Positions 1 to 7,535 of a DNA stretch of 64,000 nucleotides are shown here, one piece after another. Origin of the DNA: DAOTXN01 sp034435435 (GTDB lineage Bacteria; Chloroflexota; Anaerolineae; S140-20); contig DAOTXN010000036.1 in assembly GCA_034435435.1 (NCBI GenBank), positions 12,224-76,223 on the forward strand, read 5' to 3'. How positions within the stretch are numbered: the first letter of the stretch is position 1; every line of letters begins with the position of its first letter. The notes beneath the pieces were generated by a model. It had not been told where the DNA came from, did no database searches, and worked only from the letters and a program-made list of their open reading frames with translations. The position numbers and the translations under genes were made by a program.

Positions 1-1
1 C

Positions 2-307
2 ATCGGCGTGGCCATCGGCGGCGACCGGGGCAGCGGCTACACCCGCAGCAAAGAGCAATTCTACCGCGACCTGGACGACAGCAACGAAAACCCCGAGTTG
101 GCCGGGATGGAAGAGCGCCTAACCGGGGAGGCCAACAGCCTGGGCATCGGCCCGATGGGCTTTGGCGGGGAGACGACCGTGTTGGGCGTCAAAATCGGCG
201 CACTGCACCGCCTGCCGGCCTCCTACTTTGTCACCGCCAGCTACATGTGCTGGGCCGACCGTCGCCGCACGCTGATTTGGCGCGACGGTGAAATCGAGAT
301 TAGTTAA
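2..307 (+). CDS. Class I fumarate hydratase, alpha (N-terminal type) subunit, 3' end only
   Basis: The gene enters from the left edge; only the last 101 codons are visible. The stretch GIGPMGFGG followed by LGVKIG and then SYMCWADRR is the hallmark C-terminus of the iron-sulfur class I fumarase / L-tartrate dehydratase alpha subunit. The Cys in SYMCWADRR is one of the expected [4Fe-4S] ligands. The enzyme hydrates fumarate to malate in the TCA cycle in the cytosol. The beta subunit follows 86 bp downstream, so the two would form a split two-subunit enzyme. Tartrate dehydratase is an alternative that sequence alone does not exclude. The true start lies outside the window. Confidence 0.88.
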   Translation: MGVAIGGDRGSGYTRSKEQFYRDLDDSNENPELAGMEERLTGEANSLGIGPMGFGGETTVLGVKIGALHRLPASYFVTASYMCWADRRRTLIWRDGEIEIS

Positions 308-381
308 TTGGAGATTAGTTATTGGAGATTCGCGATGGGGAGACACGACCCAAATCCCCAATCTCTAATCTCTCAATTACC
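302..381. repeat. Heptamer-like inverted repeat between fumarase subunit genes
   Basis: The spacer is built from ATTGGAGATT-type units on the left (about 302-345) and their approximate complement CCCCAATCTCTAATCTC on the right (357-378). It could form an imperfect hairpin between the two subunit genes, just upstream of the ribosome-binding site of the beta gene. It belongs to the same style of repeat seen at many gene borders in this window. Confidence 0.7.
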
Positions 382-393
382 AGGAGCACACCA

Positions 394-1020
394 ATGGCAA
401 CCTATCACTTGAACATCCCCATTTCTGACGACCAGATCAAACAACTGCACGTCGGCGACCAGGTCTTCCTGAGCGGCGTGATGGTCACCGGGCGCGACGC
501 CGCCCACACCTACGTGATCGATAACTTTGTCAAGACCAATGGTCAACCTCCCGCGTCTGAAGCAGCGCTGTACGAGGAGTTGAAAAAACTGCTCAAGGGC
601 AGCGCCATTTACCACTGTGGGCCGGTCGTGCGGCAGGACGAGGCAGGCAAGTGGCACTTTGTGGCTGCCGGACCAACCACCAGCAGCCGCGAAGAGCCGT
701 ACCAGGCCGACGTGATGGGGCATTTTGACGCCAAGGCCGTCATCGGCAAGGGCGGCATGGGTCCCAAAACACTCAAGGGCTGCGTAGACCACACGTTTGT
801 CTATTTGCACGCGGTGGGCGGCGCGGCCACACTTATCGCCGACGCGGTCAAAGAAGTGCTGACCGTCTACAAAAAGGCCGAGTTTGGCGTGCCGGAAGCC
901 TTTTGGGTCATCCGCGTGGAAGATTTCCCCACCGTGGTGACCATGGACGCCCACGGCAAGAGCATCCACGCCGAGGTGGAGGCGGCGTCGAAAGAAAAAC
1001 TGGCCGCGTTGTTGGCGTGA
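394..1020 (+). CDS. Class I fumarate hydratase, beta (C-terminal type) subunit
   Basis: A 208-residue protein matching the fumarase beta / TtdB family. It has the swivelling beta-domain signature GPTTSSRE near residue 90 and the glycine-rich GKGGMG loop near residue 118 that contributes to the active site. It pairs with the alpha subunit encoded just upstream to make the [4Fe-4S] fumarate/malate hydratase. The start at 394 is preferred over an in-frame ATG at 322, because AGGAG lies 8 bases upstream and the intervening sequence is repeat-derived. The length is typical for the detached beta subunit. Fumarase versus L-tartrate dehydratase is not decided by sequence, but a TCA role is the simplest reading. 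Confidence 0.9.
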   Translation: MATYHLNIPISDDQIKQLHVGDQVFLSGVMVTGRDAAHTYVIDNFVKTNGQPPASEAALYEELKKLLKGSAIYHCGPVVRQDEAGKWHFVAAGPTTSSREEPYQADVMGHFDAKAVIGKGGMGPKTLKGCVDHTFVYLHAVGGAATLIADAVKEVLTVYKKAEFGVPEAFWVIRVEDFPTVVTMDAHGKSIHAEVEAASKEKLAALLA

Positions 1021-1021
1021 A

Positions 1022-1038
1022 GCGTTTCACGTTTCACG
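1022..1038. repeat. Short GTTTCAC heptamer repeat
   Basis: Two tandem copies of the unit GTTTCAC, with flanking partial units, fill the spacer after the fumarase beta stop codon. The same unit recurs in inverted arrays at 54.7 kb and 55.7 kb, so this is the same repeat family in a distant place. Confidence 0.6.
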
Positions 1039-1054
1039 CCGTAGGAGAAGCACG

Positions 1055-1900
1055 ATGGACAAGAAAGGTCAAATCCGGGTCGGCGACGTGACCGAGGACA
1101 CTCTGTGGTACGTGGCTTGCTGCGCCCAAGTGGATGAGAGCGCCGAGGTGGCGCAAGCCGGCAAGCTGCACGAAGACTGGATGCGCACCATGCTGACGCG
1201 CGGCGGGATGTACGCCAAGGTCGTCCTGGACGGCGACGAGCCGGTTGGCTTTTTGTTCCTCGTGCCCGTCGAGCGCACCGCCTGGTACGTTTCTGGCGCA
1301 AATCTGCTCACCCTGCAGTGTATGAACATCGAAGAAGCCTACCAGGGGCGCGGGGTCGGCGAGCTGATGTTGGCCGCCGCCGAAGGGACCGCGCGCGCAC
1401 ACGCCAAAGGCCTGGCCGTCATCGCTTACGACCCCAGCGATTGGTTCATGCCGGCGCACTTTTTTTCCCACCACGGCTATCACGAGGTCGAACGGCGCGG
1501 CACGTCGGTGCTGATGTTCAAGCCCTTTGCCGAAAACGCCCGCCCACCCGCCTTTATCCCGCGCCAGTATCGCCCGCCGCGCCTGGTTCCCGGCCAGGCT
1601 ATCGTCGAGGCCTTTTGGAGTCCCCAATGCCTGACCACTGCGCTGGACATCCTGCACGTGCGCGAGGTGTGCGCCGAGTTTGGCGGGCGTGTGACGCTGC
1701 GCGAATTGAACGCCGCCATGCCCGGTATGCGCGAGCGTTTTGGCATCCCGCGCACGATTTTTATCAACGGCGTGGAAAAGGGCTGGGGCTACGAGCTGCC
1801 TCACTTGGGCAGTTTCGACGGGGCCGAGCGCACCTGGAGCCACGAAGCGCCCAAGCAGTGGCTGCGCGAGCAGATAGAGACGGCGTTGCGTGAAGCGTGA
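1055..1900 (+). CDS. GNAT acetyltransferase with C-terminal YoaP-like domain
   Basis: A 281-residue two-domain protein. Residues 1-150 form a GNAT N-acetyltransferase; the acetyl-CoA-binding motif appears as EEAYQGRGVGELML near residue 92. The C-terminal part (about 170-280), with FWSPQCLTTA and later a conserved RTIFINGVEKGWGYELP stretch, matches the YoaP-like domain that follows GNAT domains in a family of small-molecule or peptide acetyltransferases. The substrate is unknown. The start has GGAG about 8 bases upstream. The gene sits between fumarase and an alcohol dehydrogenase without an evident functional link to either. Confidence 0.8.
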   Translation: MDKKGQIRVGDVTEDTLWYVACCAQVDESAEVAQAGKLHEDWMRTMLTRGGMYAKVVLDGDEPVGFLFLVPVERTAWYVSGANLLTLQCMNIEEAYQGRGVGELMLAAAEGTARAHAKGLAVIAYDPSDWFMPAHFFSHHGYHEVERRGTSVLMFKPFAENARPPAFIPRQYRPPRLVPGQAIVEAFWSPQCLTTALDILHVREVCAEFGGRVTLRELNAAMPGMRERFGIPRTIFINGVEKGWGYELPHLGSFDGAERTWSHEAPKQWLREQIETALREA

Positions 1901-1931
1901 GGGGTGAGGAGTGAGGAGTGAGGAGTGACGA
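1890..1931. repeat. Six tandem GTGAGGA-type heptamers supplying a Shine-Dalgarno sequence
   Basis: Six consecutive 7-base units start with GTGA: GTGAAGC, GTGAGGG, GTGAGGA three times, then GTGACGA. The array overlaps the stop codon of the GNAT gene and runs directly into the ATG of the dehydrogenase. The AGGAG that acts as ribosome-binding site for the dehydrogenase is part of the last repeat units. Confidence 0.85.
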
Positions 1932-2992
1932 TGCGGGCGATGGTGCTGGATGAGGCGCGGCCGGTGGACGAAAACCCGTTGTATGCCGCTGACTTGCCCA
2001 TGCCGGAGCCGGAAGCGGGGCAGATTCGCGTGCGCGTGCACGCCTGTGGCGTATGCCACACCGACCTGCACGAGGTCGAGGGCGAGTTGGATGTCCCCGG
2101 CGGATTGAGCGGCGTCGAGCGATTGCGCCCGGTCGCGCCCGGACATCAAATCGTGGGCGTGGTGGACCGCCTGGGACCGGGTGTGACGCGCCACAAATTG
2201 GGTGAGCGGGTCGGCGTGCCGTGGTTGTATGCAAGCTGCGGCCAATGCCGCTATTGCCTGCGCGGCCAGGAGAACCTGTGCCAGGCGGCCCGTTTCACCG
2301 GCTATCACGTCCACGGCGGCTACGCCGAGTACACGGTCGTGGGACAGGATTTTGCCTATCCCATCCCCACCGTTTTCAGTGACGCTGAGGCCGCGCCGCT
2401 GCTGTGCGCCGGCGTCATCGGCTACCGCTCCCTACGCCTGGCCGGCGTCCAACCAACCCATTCCCAATCTACCCATTCCCAGCCTGCCCATCCACCCATC
2501 CTTGGCCTGTACGGCTTTGGGGCCGCCGCTCACATCTGTCTCCAAATTGCCCGACATTGGGGCTGGGAGGTGTTTGCCTTTACCCGCAGCCCGGGCCACC
2601 GCGACCTGGCGCGCGCATTGGGCGCGGCGTGGGTGGGCGGCGCGGAAGACCCGCCGCCTGCGCTCCTCGACAGCGCCATCATCTTTGCCCCGGCCGGGCG
2701 GCTGGTGCCGCAGGCGCTGCGCGCCCTCGACAAAGGCGGCACGCTGGCCCTGGGCGGCATCCACATGAGCGACCTCCCGCAGATGCCTTACGCGCTACTG
2801 TATCACGAGCGCACCGTGCGCAGCGTGGCTAACAGCACCCGCGCCGACGCCCAAGAGCTGCTGCGGGCGGCGGCGGAAATCCCCGTGCGCACCACGGTGC
2901 AAGCCTTTCCATTGGACGAGGCCAACCGCGCGCTGCACATGCTCAAGCACAGTCAACTCGACGCCTCCGGCGTGCTGGAGATCCCCCATTGA
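1931..2992 (+). CDS. Zinc-dependent alcohol dehydrogenase
   Basis: A 353-residue medium-chain dehydrogenase that would oxidise an alcohol or reduce an aldehyde with NAD(P). GVCHTDLH near residue 40 holds the catalytic-zinc Cys. CGQCRYCLRGQENLC near residue 102 provides the four structural-zinc cysteines. The Rossmann motif is GLYGFGAAAH. Just before it lies a Gln/Thr/His/Ser/Pro-rich insertion encoded by a heptamer repeat (2450-2502), which the family does not normally have. ATG at 1931 is chosen because AGGAG ends 5 bases upstream; GTG at 1925 in the same frame is possible. The substrate cannot be told; propanol-preferring and furfural-type dehydrogenases are similar. Confidence 0.88.
   Translation: MRAMVLDEARPVDENPLYAADLPMPEPEAGQIRVRVHACGVCHTDLHEVEGELDVPGGLSGVERLRPVAPGHQIVGVVDRLGPGVTRHKLGERVGVPWLYASCGQCRYCLRGQENLCQAARFTGYHVHGGYAEYTVVGQDFAYPIPTVFSDAEAAPLLCAGVIGYRSLRLAGVQPTHSQSTHSQPAHPPILGLYGFGAAAHICLQIARHWGWEVFAFTRSPGHRDLARALGAAWVGGAEDPPPALLDSAIIFAPAGRLVPQALRALDKGGTLALGGIHMSDLPQMPYALLYHERTVRSVANSTRADAQELLRAAAEIPVRTTVQAFPLDEANRALHMLKHSQLDASGVLEIPH
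2450..2502. repeat. Heptamer-type repeat inserted in the dehydrogenase coding sequence
   Basis: Tandem units of the type ACCCATTCCCAATCT / CCCATCC lie inside the alcohol dehydrogenase reading frame and are translated as a Thr/His/Ser/Gln/Pro-rich stretch directly before the Rossmann beta strand. The frame is kept. The base composition and rhythm match the intergenic repeats at 51.65 kb and 58.7 kb. Confidence 0.75.
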
Positions 2993-3969
2993 ACCACCGA
3001 CGAACTATGGCATGGTTGCTCCTGTTTCTGACCTTATTCGTCGCGCCCGGCTGCGACCGGACGCCTGACCCCACATCCACACTGGCGGCGACGCTCACGC
3101 CAAGCCTGTCGCCTACACCGTCGGCCACGCCCACTCCGACCCCAACCGCCACGGCGCCCCCCACCCTGACGCCCACACCGACGGCCACGCCCATTCCCCC
3201 GGTTCGCTTGAGCATCGAGTTCCCCAAACCGGTGAATGCGCTGGAGCCGGCGCCTATTCGCGCCCTGGTCGAAGAGCCGCCGGGGATAAACGCCAACGTG
3301 CAGTTGAGCGCGCGGGTCATCGACGCCAACGACGCGCTGTACGCCACGTTTGGGATGCACCTGGAGAGCCGCGACGGCTGGTGGGTGTCTGACGAGCCGC
3401 TGCAACTGCCGCTAGAGCCGACGCCGTATCCGGGCGTGTGGCACGTCATCATCGACATCCAGGCCGACCTACCGGTGCGCGGCTACCGCGACCGGGTCTT
3501 TACCCCGCAATGGGTGCCCTACCACGTATTGACCGCCACGCTGCCGACCGGCGTCGCTTTGCACGTACCGCAGGCCTTTGGAGAAATTCGCGCCCAGGGC
3601 GACACTGTTGCCGGGCTGCATGCCTGGCAATACCGCGATTGCGAGGTGACGCTGGCGTGGGCCCCCGGTCCCACCGAAGACCTGCTATACGACAACGCGC
3701 TGGTTATGGCCGAATTGCTGCACGACCCACAATACGAAATCAGCCTCGAGAGCAGCGAGGAGTTGACGTGGGGAGAGGATGAGTGGACGGCGTTTCTTTT
3801 CTTCGAGCGCTGGCGCGGCCAGCGTCAAGACGCGCCCGCCGAGACGCTGGTGGTGCAGGGGCCAGATTTCAGGCTCTATGCGCTGCGCATCCGCACCCTG
3901 GGCGGAAGGGATATTCATCCCGTGTGCCGGGATGTGCGCAACACGCTAGGCTTTATGAGTGAGGAGTGA
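2989..3969 (+). CDS. Putative exported lipoprotein with Thr/Pro spacer, function unknown
   Basis: A 326-residue protein with a basic N-terminus (NHRR), a hydrophobic segment and a possible lipobox ending in APGC near residue 22. A Thr/Pro/Ser-rich spacer follows to about residue 68, then a soluble domain of about 250 residues that I do not recognise. The first part of that domain (70-160) has the rhythm of a beta-sandwich that senses or binds extracellularly. TTG at 2989 overlaps the dehydrogenase stop codon and has GGAG 8 bases upstream. ATG at 3007 is the alternative but lacks a ribosome-binding site and the charged n-region. It probably sits on the outer face of the membrane. Confidence 0.65.
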   Translation: MNHRRTMAWLLLFLTLFVAPGCDRTPDPTSTLAATLTPSLSPTPSATPTPTPTATAPPTLTPTPTATPIPPVRLSIEFPKPVNALEPAPIRALVEEPPGINANVQLSARVIDANDALYATFGMHLESRDGWWVSDEPLQLPLEPTPYPGVWHVIIDIQADLPVRGYRDRVFTPQWVPYHVLTATLPTGVALHVPQAFGEIRAQGDTVAGLHAWQYRDCEVTLAWAPGPTEDLLYDNALVMAELLHDPQYEISLESSEELTWGEDEWTAFLFFERWRGQRQDAPAETLVVQGPDFRLYALRIRTLGGRDIHPVCRDVRNTLGFMSEE

Positions 3970-3998
3970 CGAGTCACTCATCACTCCTCACTCCTCAC
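3958..3998. terminator. Bidirectional hairpin made of inverted GTGAGGA heptamers
   Basis: AGTGAGGAGTGACGAGT (3958-3974) faces its complement ACTCATCACTCCTCACT (3976-3992) with one mismatch, exactly between two convergent genes. It overlaps the last codons and stop of the left gene and abuts the stop of the right one. There is no clear U-tract, so rho-independent termination is only suggested by position. Confidence 0.6.
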
Positions 3999-3999
3999 C

Positions 4000-5079
4000 T
4001 CAATAAATCAAAACCGGCGTGCCGACGCGCCAATTGCTGCGGATATAATCGTCCTCGTAAGCGCCGATGGGGTGCGTCCAGCGGTAAATCCAGCGCGCGG
4101 CGTCAATCGAGACGTTCACACAGCCGTGGCTGCGCGGGACGCCATAGTCATTGTGCCAGTAAGTGCCGTGGATGGCCCGCCCCTCCAGGTCGAAAAAGGT
4201 GTCCCATGGCACACCGGGCAGGTCAAAGTAATCGGGTGAGTTTTCGTCTTCTCCCACCATATGGCGCGAGGCCTGTTTGAGCAGCACATCGTGCTCGCCT
4301 CGGGGTGTGCCAAAATCGGCCACCGTGCCGTCGGCCAGCGTAAAGGCCGCCCCCGACGCGCAGCGCGTGCTAAACACTACTTCCTGGCCCTCATAACACG
4401 TGACCCATTGCTGTCCCAAATCCACCTCGATGCGCTTGTCGCCGACAAAGGGGTGGATGGGCGCCATCTCGTTGCGCGGGATGCGCCGCACGTCGCGGGC
4501 CAGTGCGTAATAGCGGGCCGTGGGCGGCAGCTCGTCGAACAGCTCGTACCAATCGTTGCCCTGGTCGTCGCGTTGCACACTCACAATGCGAAAGGTCGTG
4601 CCATAATAGTAGCGATATTTTTCCGCCGCCGCCGGATGGGGGGCCACCTTGGCCGAGGTATAGGGCGCACAAATCTCACCCCAGCAACCCCATTCGGGCA
4701 TGTCGTAATGGGCCGGTTGCGGCATATAGCGCAGCATGGGTTGCACCCAGGCCGAAAAGGCATACCCTTCTTCAGTCTCATACCACAGGTCGTTGTGCGC
4801 GTTCAGCCCCGGCGCACGCAACTCACCGGTGATCACGAACGACTCGTCGCGGTTGTAATACGCCACACGTTTGGCGCCGGGTTCGGCCTTGTCATAAATA
4901 GCCACACCCCCGGCCAGCGCCCGCCCGGCGCGCCCTAATGGGACGTTAGGATCCTGGTCGGCCCACACAGCCTCCAATTCCTGGGGCGGCAGCCACGCCC
5001 TGGTCGCCGGGGCCAACGCAGCCGCCAGCGCGCTGCTGCTCAGCTTGAGAAAATCGCGGCGCGAAAATGGTCGGGTCAC
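4000..5079 (-). CDS. Tat-exported L,D-transpeptidase (YkuD domain)
   Basis: A 359-residue exported protein. The N-terminus has a twin-arginine signal (SRRDFLKL) followed by an Ala-rich hydrophobic stretch. The C-terminal YkuD catalytic motif is HGTYWHNDYG...SHGCVNV near residues 300-325, with the conserved His, Gly and nucleophile Cys that cross-link or anchor peptidoglycan through meso-diaminopimelate or equivalent. A central SH3-like region of about 120 residues precedes it. GTG at 5079 is chosen because GGAGAG lies 6 bases upstream; a TTG at 5097 would add six residues. It is convergent with the preceding lipoprotein gene. Tat export suggests folding or cofactor loading before translocation, which is unusual for this fold but common in Chloroflexota. 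Confidence 0.88.
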   Translation of the reverse strand: MTRPFSRRDFLKLSSSALAAALAPATRAWLPPQELEAVWADQDPNVPLGRAGRALAGGVAIYDKAEPGAKRVAYYNRDESFVITGELRAPGLNAHNDLWYETEEGYAFSAWVQPMLRYMPQPAHYDMPEWGCWGEICAPYTSAKVAPHPAAAEKYRYYYGTTFRIVSVQRDDQGNDWYELFDELPPTARYYALARDVRRIPRNEMAPIHPFVGDKRIEVDLGQQWVTCYEGQEVVFSTRCASGAAFTLADGTVADFGTPRGEHDVLLKQASRHMVGEDENSPDYFDLPGVPWDTFFDLEGRAIHGTYWHNDYGVPRSHGCVNVSIDAARWIYRWTHPIGAYEDDYIRSNWRVGTPVLIY

Positions 5080-5119
5080 GAGACACTCTCCGGGCAATTA
5101 AAACTATTTGAGTTTGTTT

Positions 5120-5148
5120 ATTATAACACAGATTAAGGAGTTTTTACA
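5120..5148 (-). promoter_or_regulatory. Candidate promoter of the L,D-transpeptidase gene
   Basis: A perfect TATAAT lies on the minus strand at 5120-5125, about 40 bases upstream of the GTG start. No convincing -35 element is visible at the right spacing, so the call rests on the -10 box and position only. Confidence 0.4.
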
Positions 5149-5242
5149 GGTAAAAGGGATGACAAATCGCAGTTGTGACAGAGAGGATTAAATGGTAAAG
5201 TGGGGGTGTTTTATCCGGCCCATCCCGCTATGGCGTAAGGGA

Positions 5243-5697
5243 GTTTACCGCCGAGAACGCTGAGAGCGCTGAGATGACAGAACAGGAAAATCTGAACCGA
5301 ATCACGGAGAGCATTATCGGCGCCGCTATTCAAGTACACCGTGCGCTAGGACCTGGCCTCCTTGAGTCGGCGTATGAAGCCTGCCTGGCCTTTGAGCTGG
5401 CCCAGCACGGCTTGCAGGTGGAACAGCAGAAACCCCTACCCGTGGTCTATCGTGAGGTCAGGCTAGATTGTGGCTACCGGCTGGATCTTTTCGTCGAAAA
5501 AGCAGTTATTGTCGAGGTAAAGGCCGTTGAACGCCTGGCGGCGATTCATCAGGCTCAACTGCTCTCTTACCTGAAGCTTTCCGATTGCAAGGTGGGTTTA
5601 CTGCTCAACTTTAACGTCCAAGTTCTGAAGGATGGCATTCGCCGGGTGGTGAATAACTTTCCAGACTCTCCGCGCTCTCCGCGGACTCTGCGGTAAA
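5243..5697. mobile_element. GxxExxY gene cassette bounded by imperfect terminal inverted repeats
   Basis: The left end (5243-5275) and the complement of the right end (5664-5697) both begin GTTTACCGC and continue with GAG..CGC.GAGAGCGC.GAGA. By hand 27 of the first 32 bases match. The start codon lies at the inner edge of the left repeat and the stop codon inside the right repeat, so the repeats frame precisely one gene. No transposase or target-site duplication is evident, so mobility is inferred. Confidence 0.55.
5274..5696 (+). CDS. GxxExxY family protein (PD-(D/E)XK-like fold)
   Basis: A 140-residue protein of the GxxExxY family, named for the motif seen here as GPGLLESAYE near residue 26. 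Downstream, DLFVEKAVIVEVKAV carries the D...ExK arrangement of a PD-(D/E)XK nuclease-like core (about residues 70-84). The family's function is not established. The C-terminal residues SPRSPRTLR are encoded by the right inverted repeat, a tail style that recurs in this family. The ribosome-binding site is weak and lies within the left repeat. It is flanked by unrelated genes on both sides. Confidence 0.85.
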   Translation: MTEQENLNRITESIIGAAIQVHRALGPGLLESAYEACLAFELAQHGLQVEQQKPLPVVYREVRLDCGYRLDLFVEKAVIVEVKAVERLAAIHQAQLLSYLKLSDCKVGLLLNFNVQVLKDGIRRVVNNFPDSPRSPRTLR

Positions 5698-5744
5698 CAG
5701 ATACTGGTGCACTGAACGATTTCAATGCAAGGGAGAACACGCTC

Positions 5745-7535
5745 GTGGCAAAAGAAAAACTCATCCTGATTCACGCCCCCAGCGTCTACGACTTTCGCCA
5801 GCGGGCGACGTTGTGGGGACCCATCAGCGACCTGGTTCCCTCAGACGCCGTTTTCGAAATGTACCCCATCGGCTTTACCACGATGGCCGAGTATTTGCAG
5901 CGCCACGGGCATCGGGTGAGCATCGTCAACCTGGCCGTGCGCATGTTGCGCGAGCCAGACTTTGACGCCGAAAAACTGCTCGCCGCGCTGGAACCGCTGG
6001 CCTTTGGGCTAGACCTGCACTGGTTGCCCCACGCCCACGGCGCGTTGGAAGTGGCTCGCCTGCTCAAGCAATATCATCCCACGACGCCGGTCATCATGGG
6101 GGGTATTTCGGCTTCGTATTATCACGAGGAGTTGATCACGTATCCCCAGGTGGACTATGTGCTGCGCGGCGACTCGACCGAAGAGCCGCTGCGCCAGTTG
6201 ATCGAGGCCATCGAGTCGGGCGCCAAATTGCGCGACCTGCGCCGCATTCCCAATCTGACCTGGAAAGAGGCCAGCGGCGCGTTGCACGTCAACCCGTTGA
6301 CCCACATTCCCACCCATCTGGATGACATTTTGGTAGACTATTCTTACGTGGTCGGCGCCGTGGCCCGCGAGCGGAATTTGTGGAACTATTTGCCCTTCGC
6401 CAAGTGGACCCGTTACCCCATCACCGCCGCGCTCACCTGCCGGGGCTGCACGCGCAACTGTGCGATATGCGGCGGGTCGGCCTTTGCCTCCCAGCGCATC
6501 CTGGGGCGCAGCCAACCGGCTTATCGCAGCCCCCAAGTCGTCGCCGCCGACCTGCGCCGCATCAACCGCTTCAGCCGGGGACCGGTGTTTGTGCTGGGCG
6601 ACATCCGCCAGGCCGGGATGGACTATGCCCGGCGTTTTCTCAACGCCATGCAGGGTTTTGACGAGCAGGTGATGATCGAATTTTTCTGGCCGGTGGAGCG
6701 AGCCTTTATGGAACAGGTGGCGGCGGCGCTGCCTAACTTTGTGGTCGAATTCTCGCCCGAATCCCACGACCCGGCCGTGCGCCGTTTTTCGGGCAAGCCT
6801 TTTTCCGACGCCGCCATCGAATCGTCCATCGAGCACATCCTGGCGGTAGGCTGCCAGCGCATGGACCTGTTTTACATGTCGGGCATGCCGGGCCAGACGC
6901 CCCAGTCGGTGTTAGACACCATCGAATACTGCGGGCATCTGCTGCGCCGCTTTGACGGCGACGAGCGGCTCAAGCTGTTTATCTCGCCGCTGGCCCCGTT
7001 CCTCGACCCCGGTAGCCTGGCCTTTGAAAAGGCCGAGCATTACGGCTATCGCAAGCTGTGCCACACGCTGGAAGACCATCGCCGGGCGTTGCTGGCCCCC
7101 AGCTGGAAGCACGTGCTGAGCTACGAGACGCGCTGGATGACCCGCGCCGAGCTGGTGGATTGCACCTACCAGGCCGGGTTGCGGCTGAACCAGCTCAAGG
7201 CCGAATACGGGCAGATCAGCCCGGAGCGGGCCCAACTGACCGAGGAGCGCATCCGGCAGGCCATTGGCCTGATGCAGCACATCGACCGCCTGGTCGAGAC
7301 CGTCGAGCCGGCCGAGTGGGACCGGCGCTTGCTGCCGCTGCGTGAGGAGATCGAAGCGGTCAACCACTCGACGGTGTGCGAGAAAGAAGAATTGGACCTG
7401 CCGGTGGGCGGGATGCCGGTCAAGCTGGTGCAAACCGTGGGGTTGCTGATCGAGGACGGATTGGAGAACCTGCTGCGCCGCATGGGGCGCAACGGCAAAC
7501 ACGAAACGACCGAAAAAGAACGCACGTTGCTGTAA
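5745..7535 (+). CDS. B12-binding domain / radical SAM enzyme
   Basis: A 596-residue protein. The N-terminal 180 residues form a cobalamin-binding-like Rossmann domain (FTTMAEYLQRHGHRV, then VIMGGISASYY). The radical SAM core starts near residue 225 with GCTRNCAICGG, whose CxxxCxxC cysteines bind the [4Fe-4S] cluster and SAM. It resembles a TIGR-type family of B12/radical SAM proteins of unknown reaction; candidates are methylation or rearrangement of an unactivated carbon. GTG at 5745 has GGGAG about 10 bases upstream. The gene ends immediately next to the convergent PyrK-like gene, with no base between the stop codons. Confidence 0.85.
   Translation: MAKEKLILIHAPSVYDFRQRATLWGPISDLVPSDAVFEMYPIGFTTMAEYLQRHGHRVSIVNLAVRMLREPDFDAEKLLAALEPLAFGLDLHWLPHAHGALEVARLLKQYHPTTPVIMGGISASYYHEELITYPQVDYVLRGDSTEEPLRQLIEAIESGAKLRDLRRIPNLTWKEASGALHVNPLTHIPTHLDDILVDYSYVVGAVARERNLWNYLPFAKWTRYPITAALTCRGCTRNCAICGGSAFASQRILGRSQPAYRSPQVVAADLRRINRFSRGPVFVLGDIRQAGMDYARRFLNAMQGFDEQVMIEFFWPVERAFMEQVAAALPNFVVEFSPESHDPAVRRFSGKPFSDAAIESSIEHILAVGCQRMDLFYMSGMPGQTPQSVLDTIEYCGHLLRRFDGDERLKLFISPLAPFLDPGSLAFEKAEHYGYRKLCHTLEDHRRALLAPSWKHVLSYETRWMTRAELVDCTYQAGLRLNQLKAEYGQISPERAQLTEERIRQAIGLMQHIDRLVETVEPAEWDRRLLPLREEIEAVNHSTVCEKEELDLPVGGMPVKLVQTVGLLIEDGLENLLRRMGRNGKHETTEKERTLL

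Noticed and set aside
4261..4938. 225-residue frame on the plus strand
   Set aside because: It is antisense to the well-supported L,D-transpeptidase.
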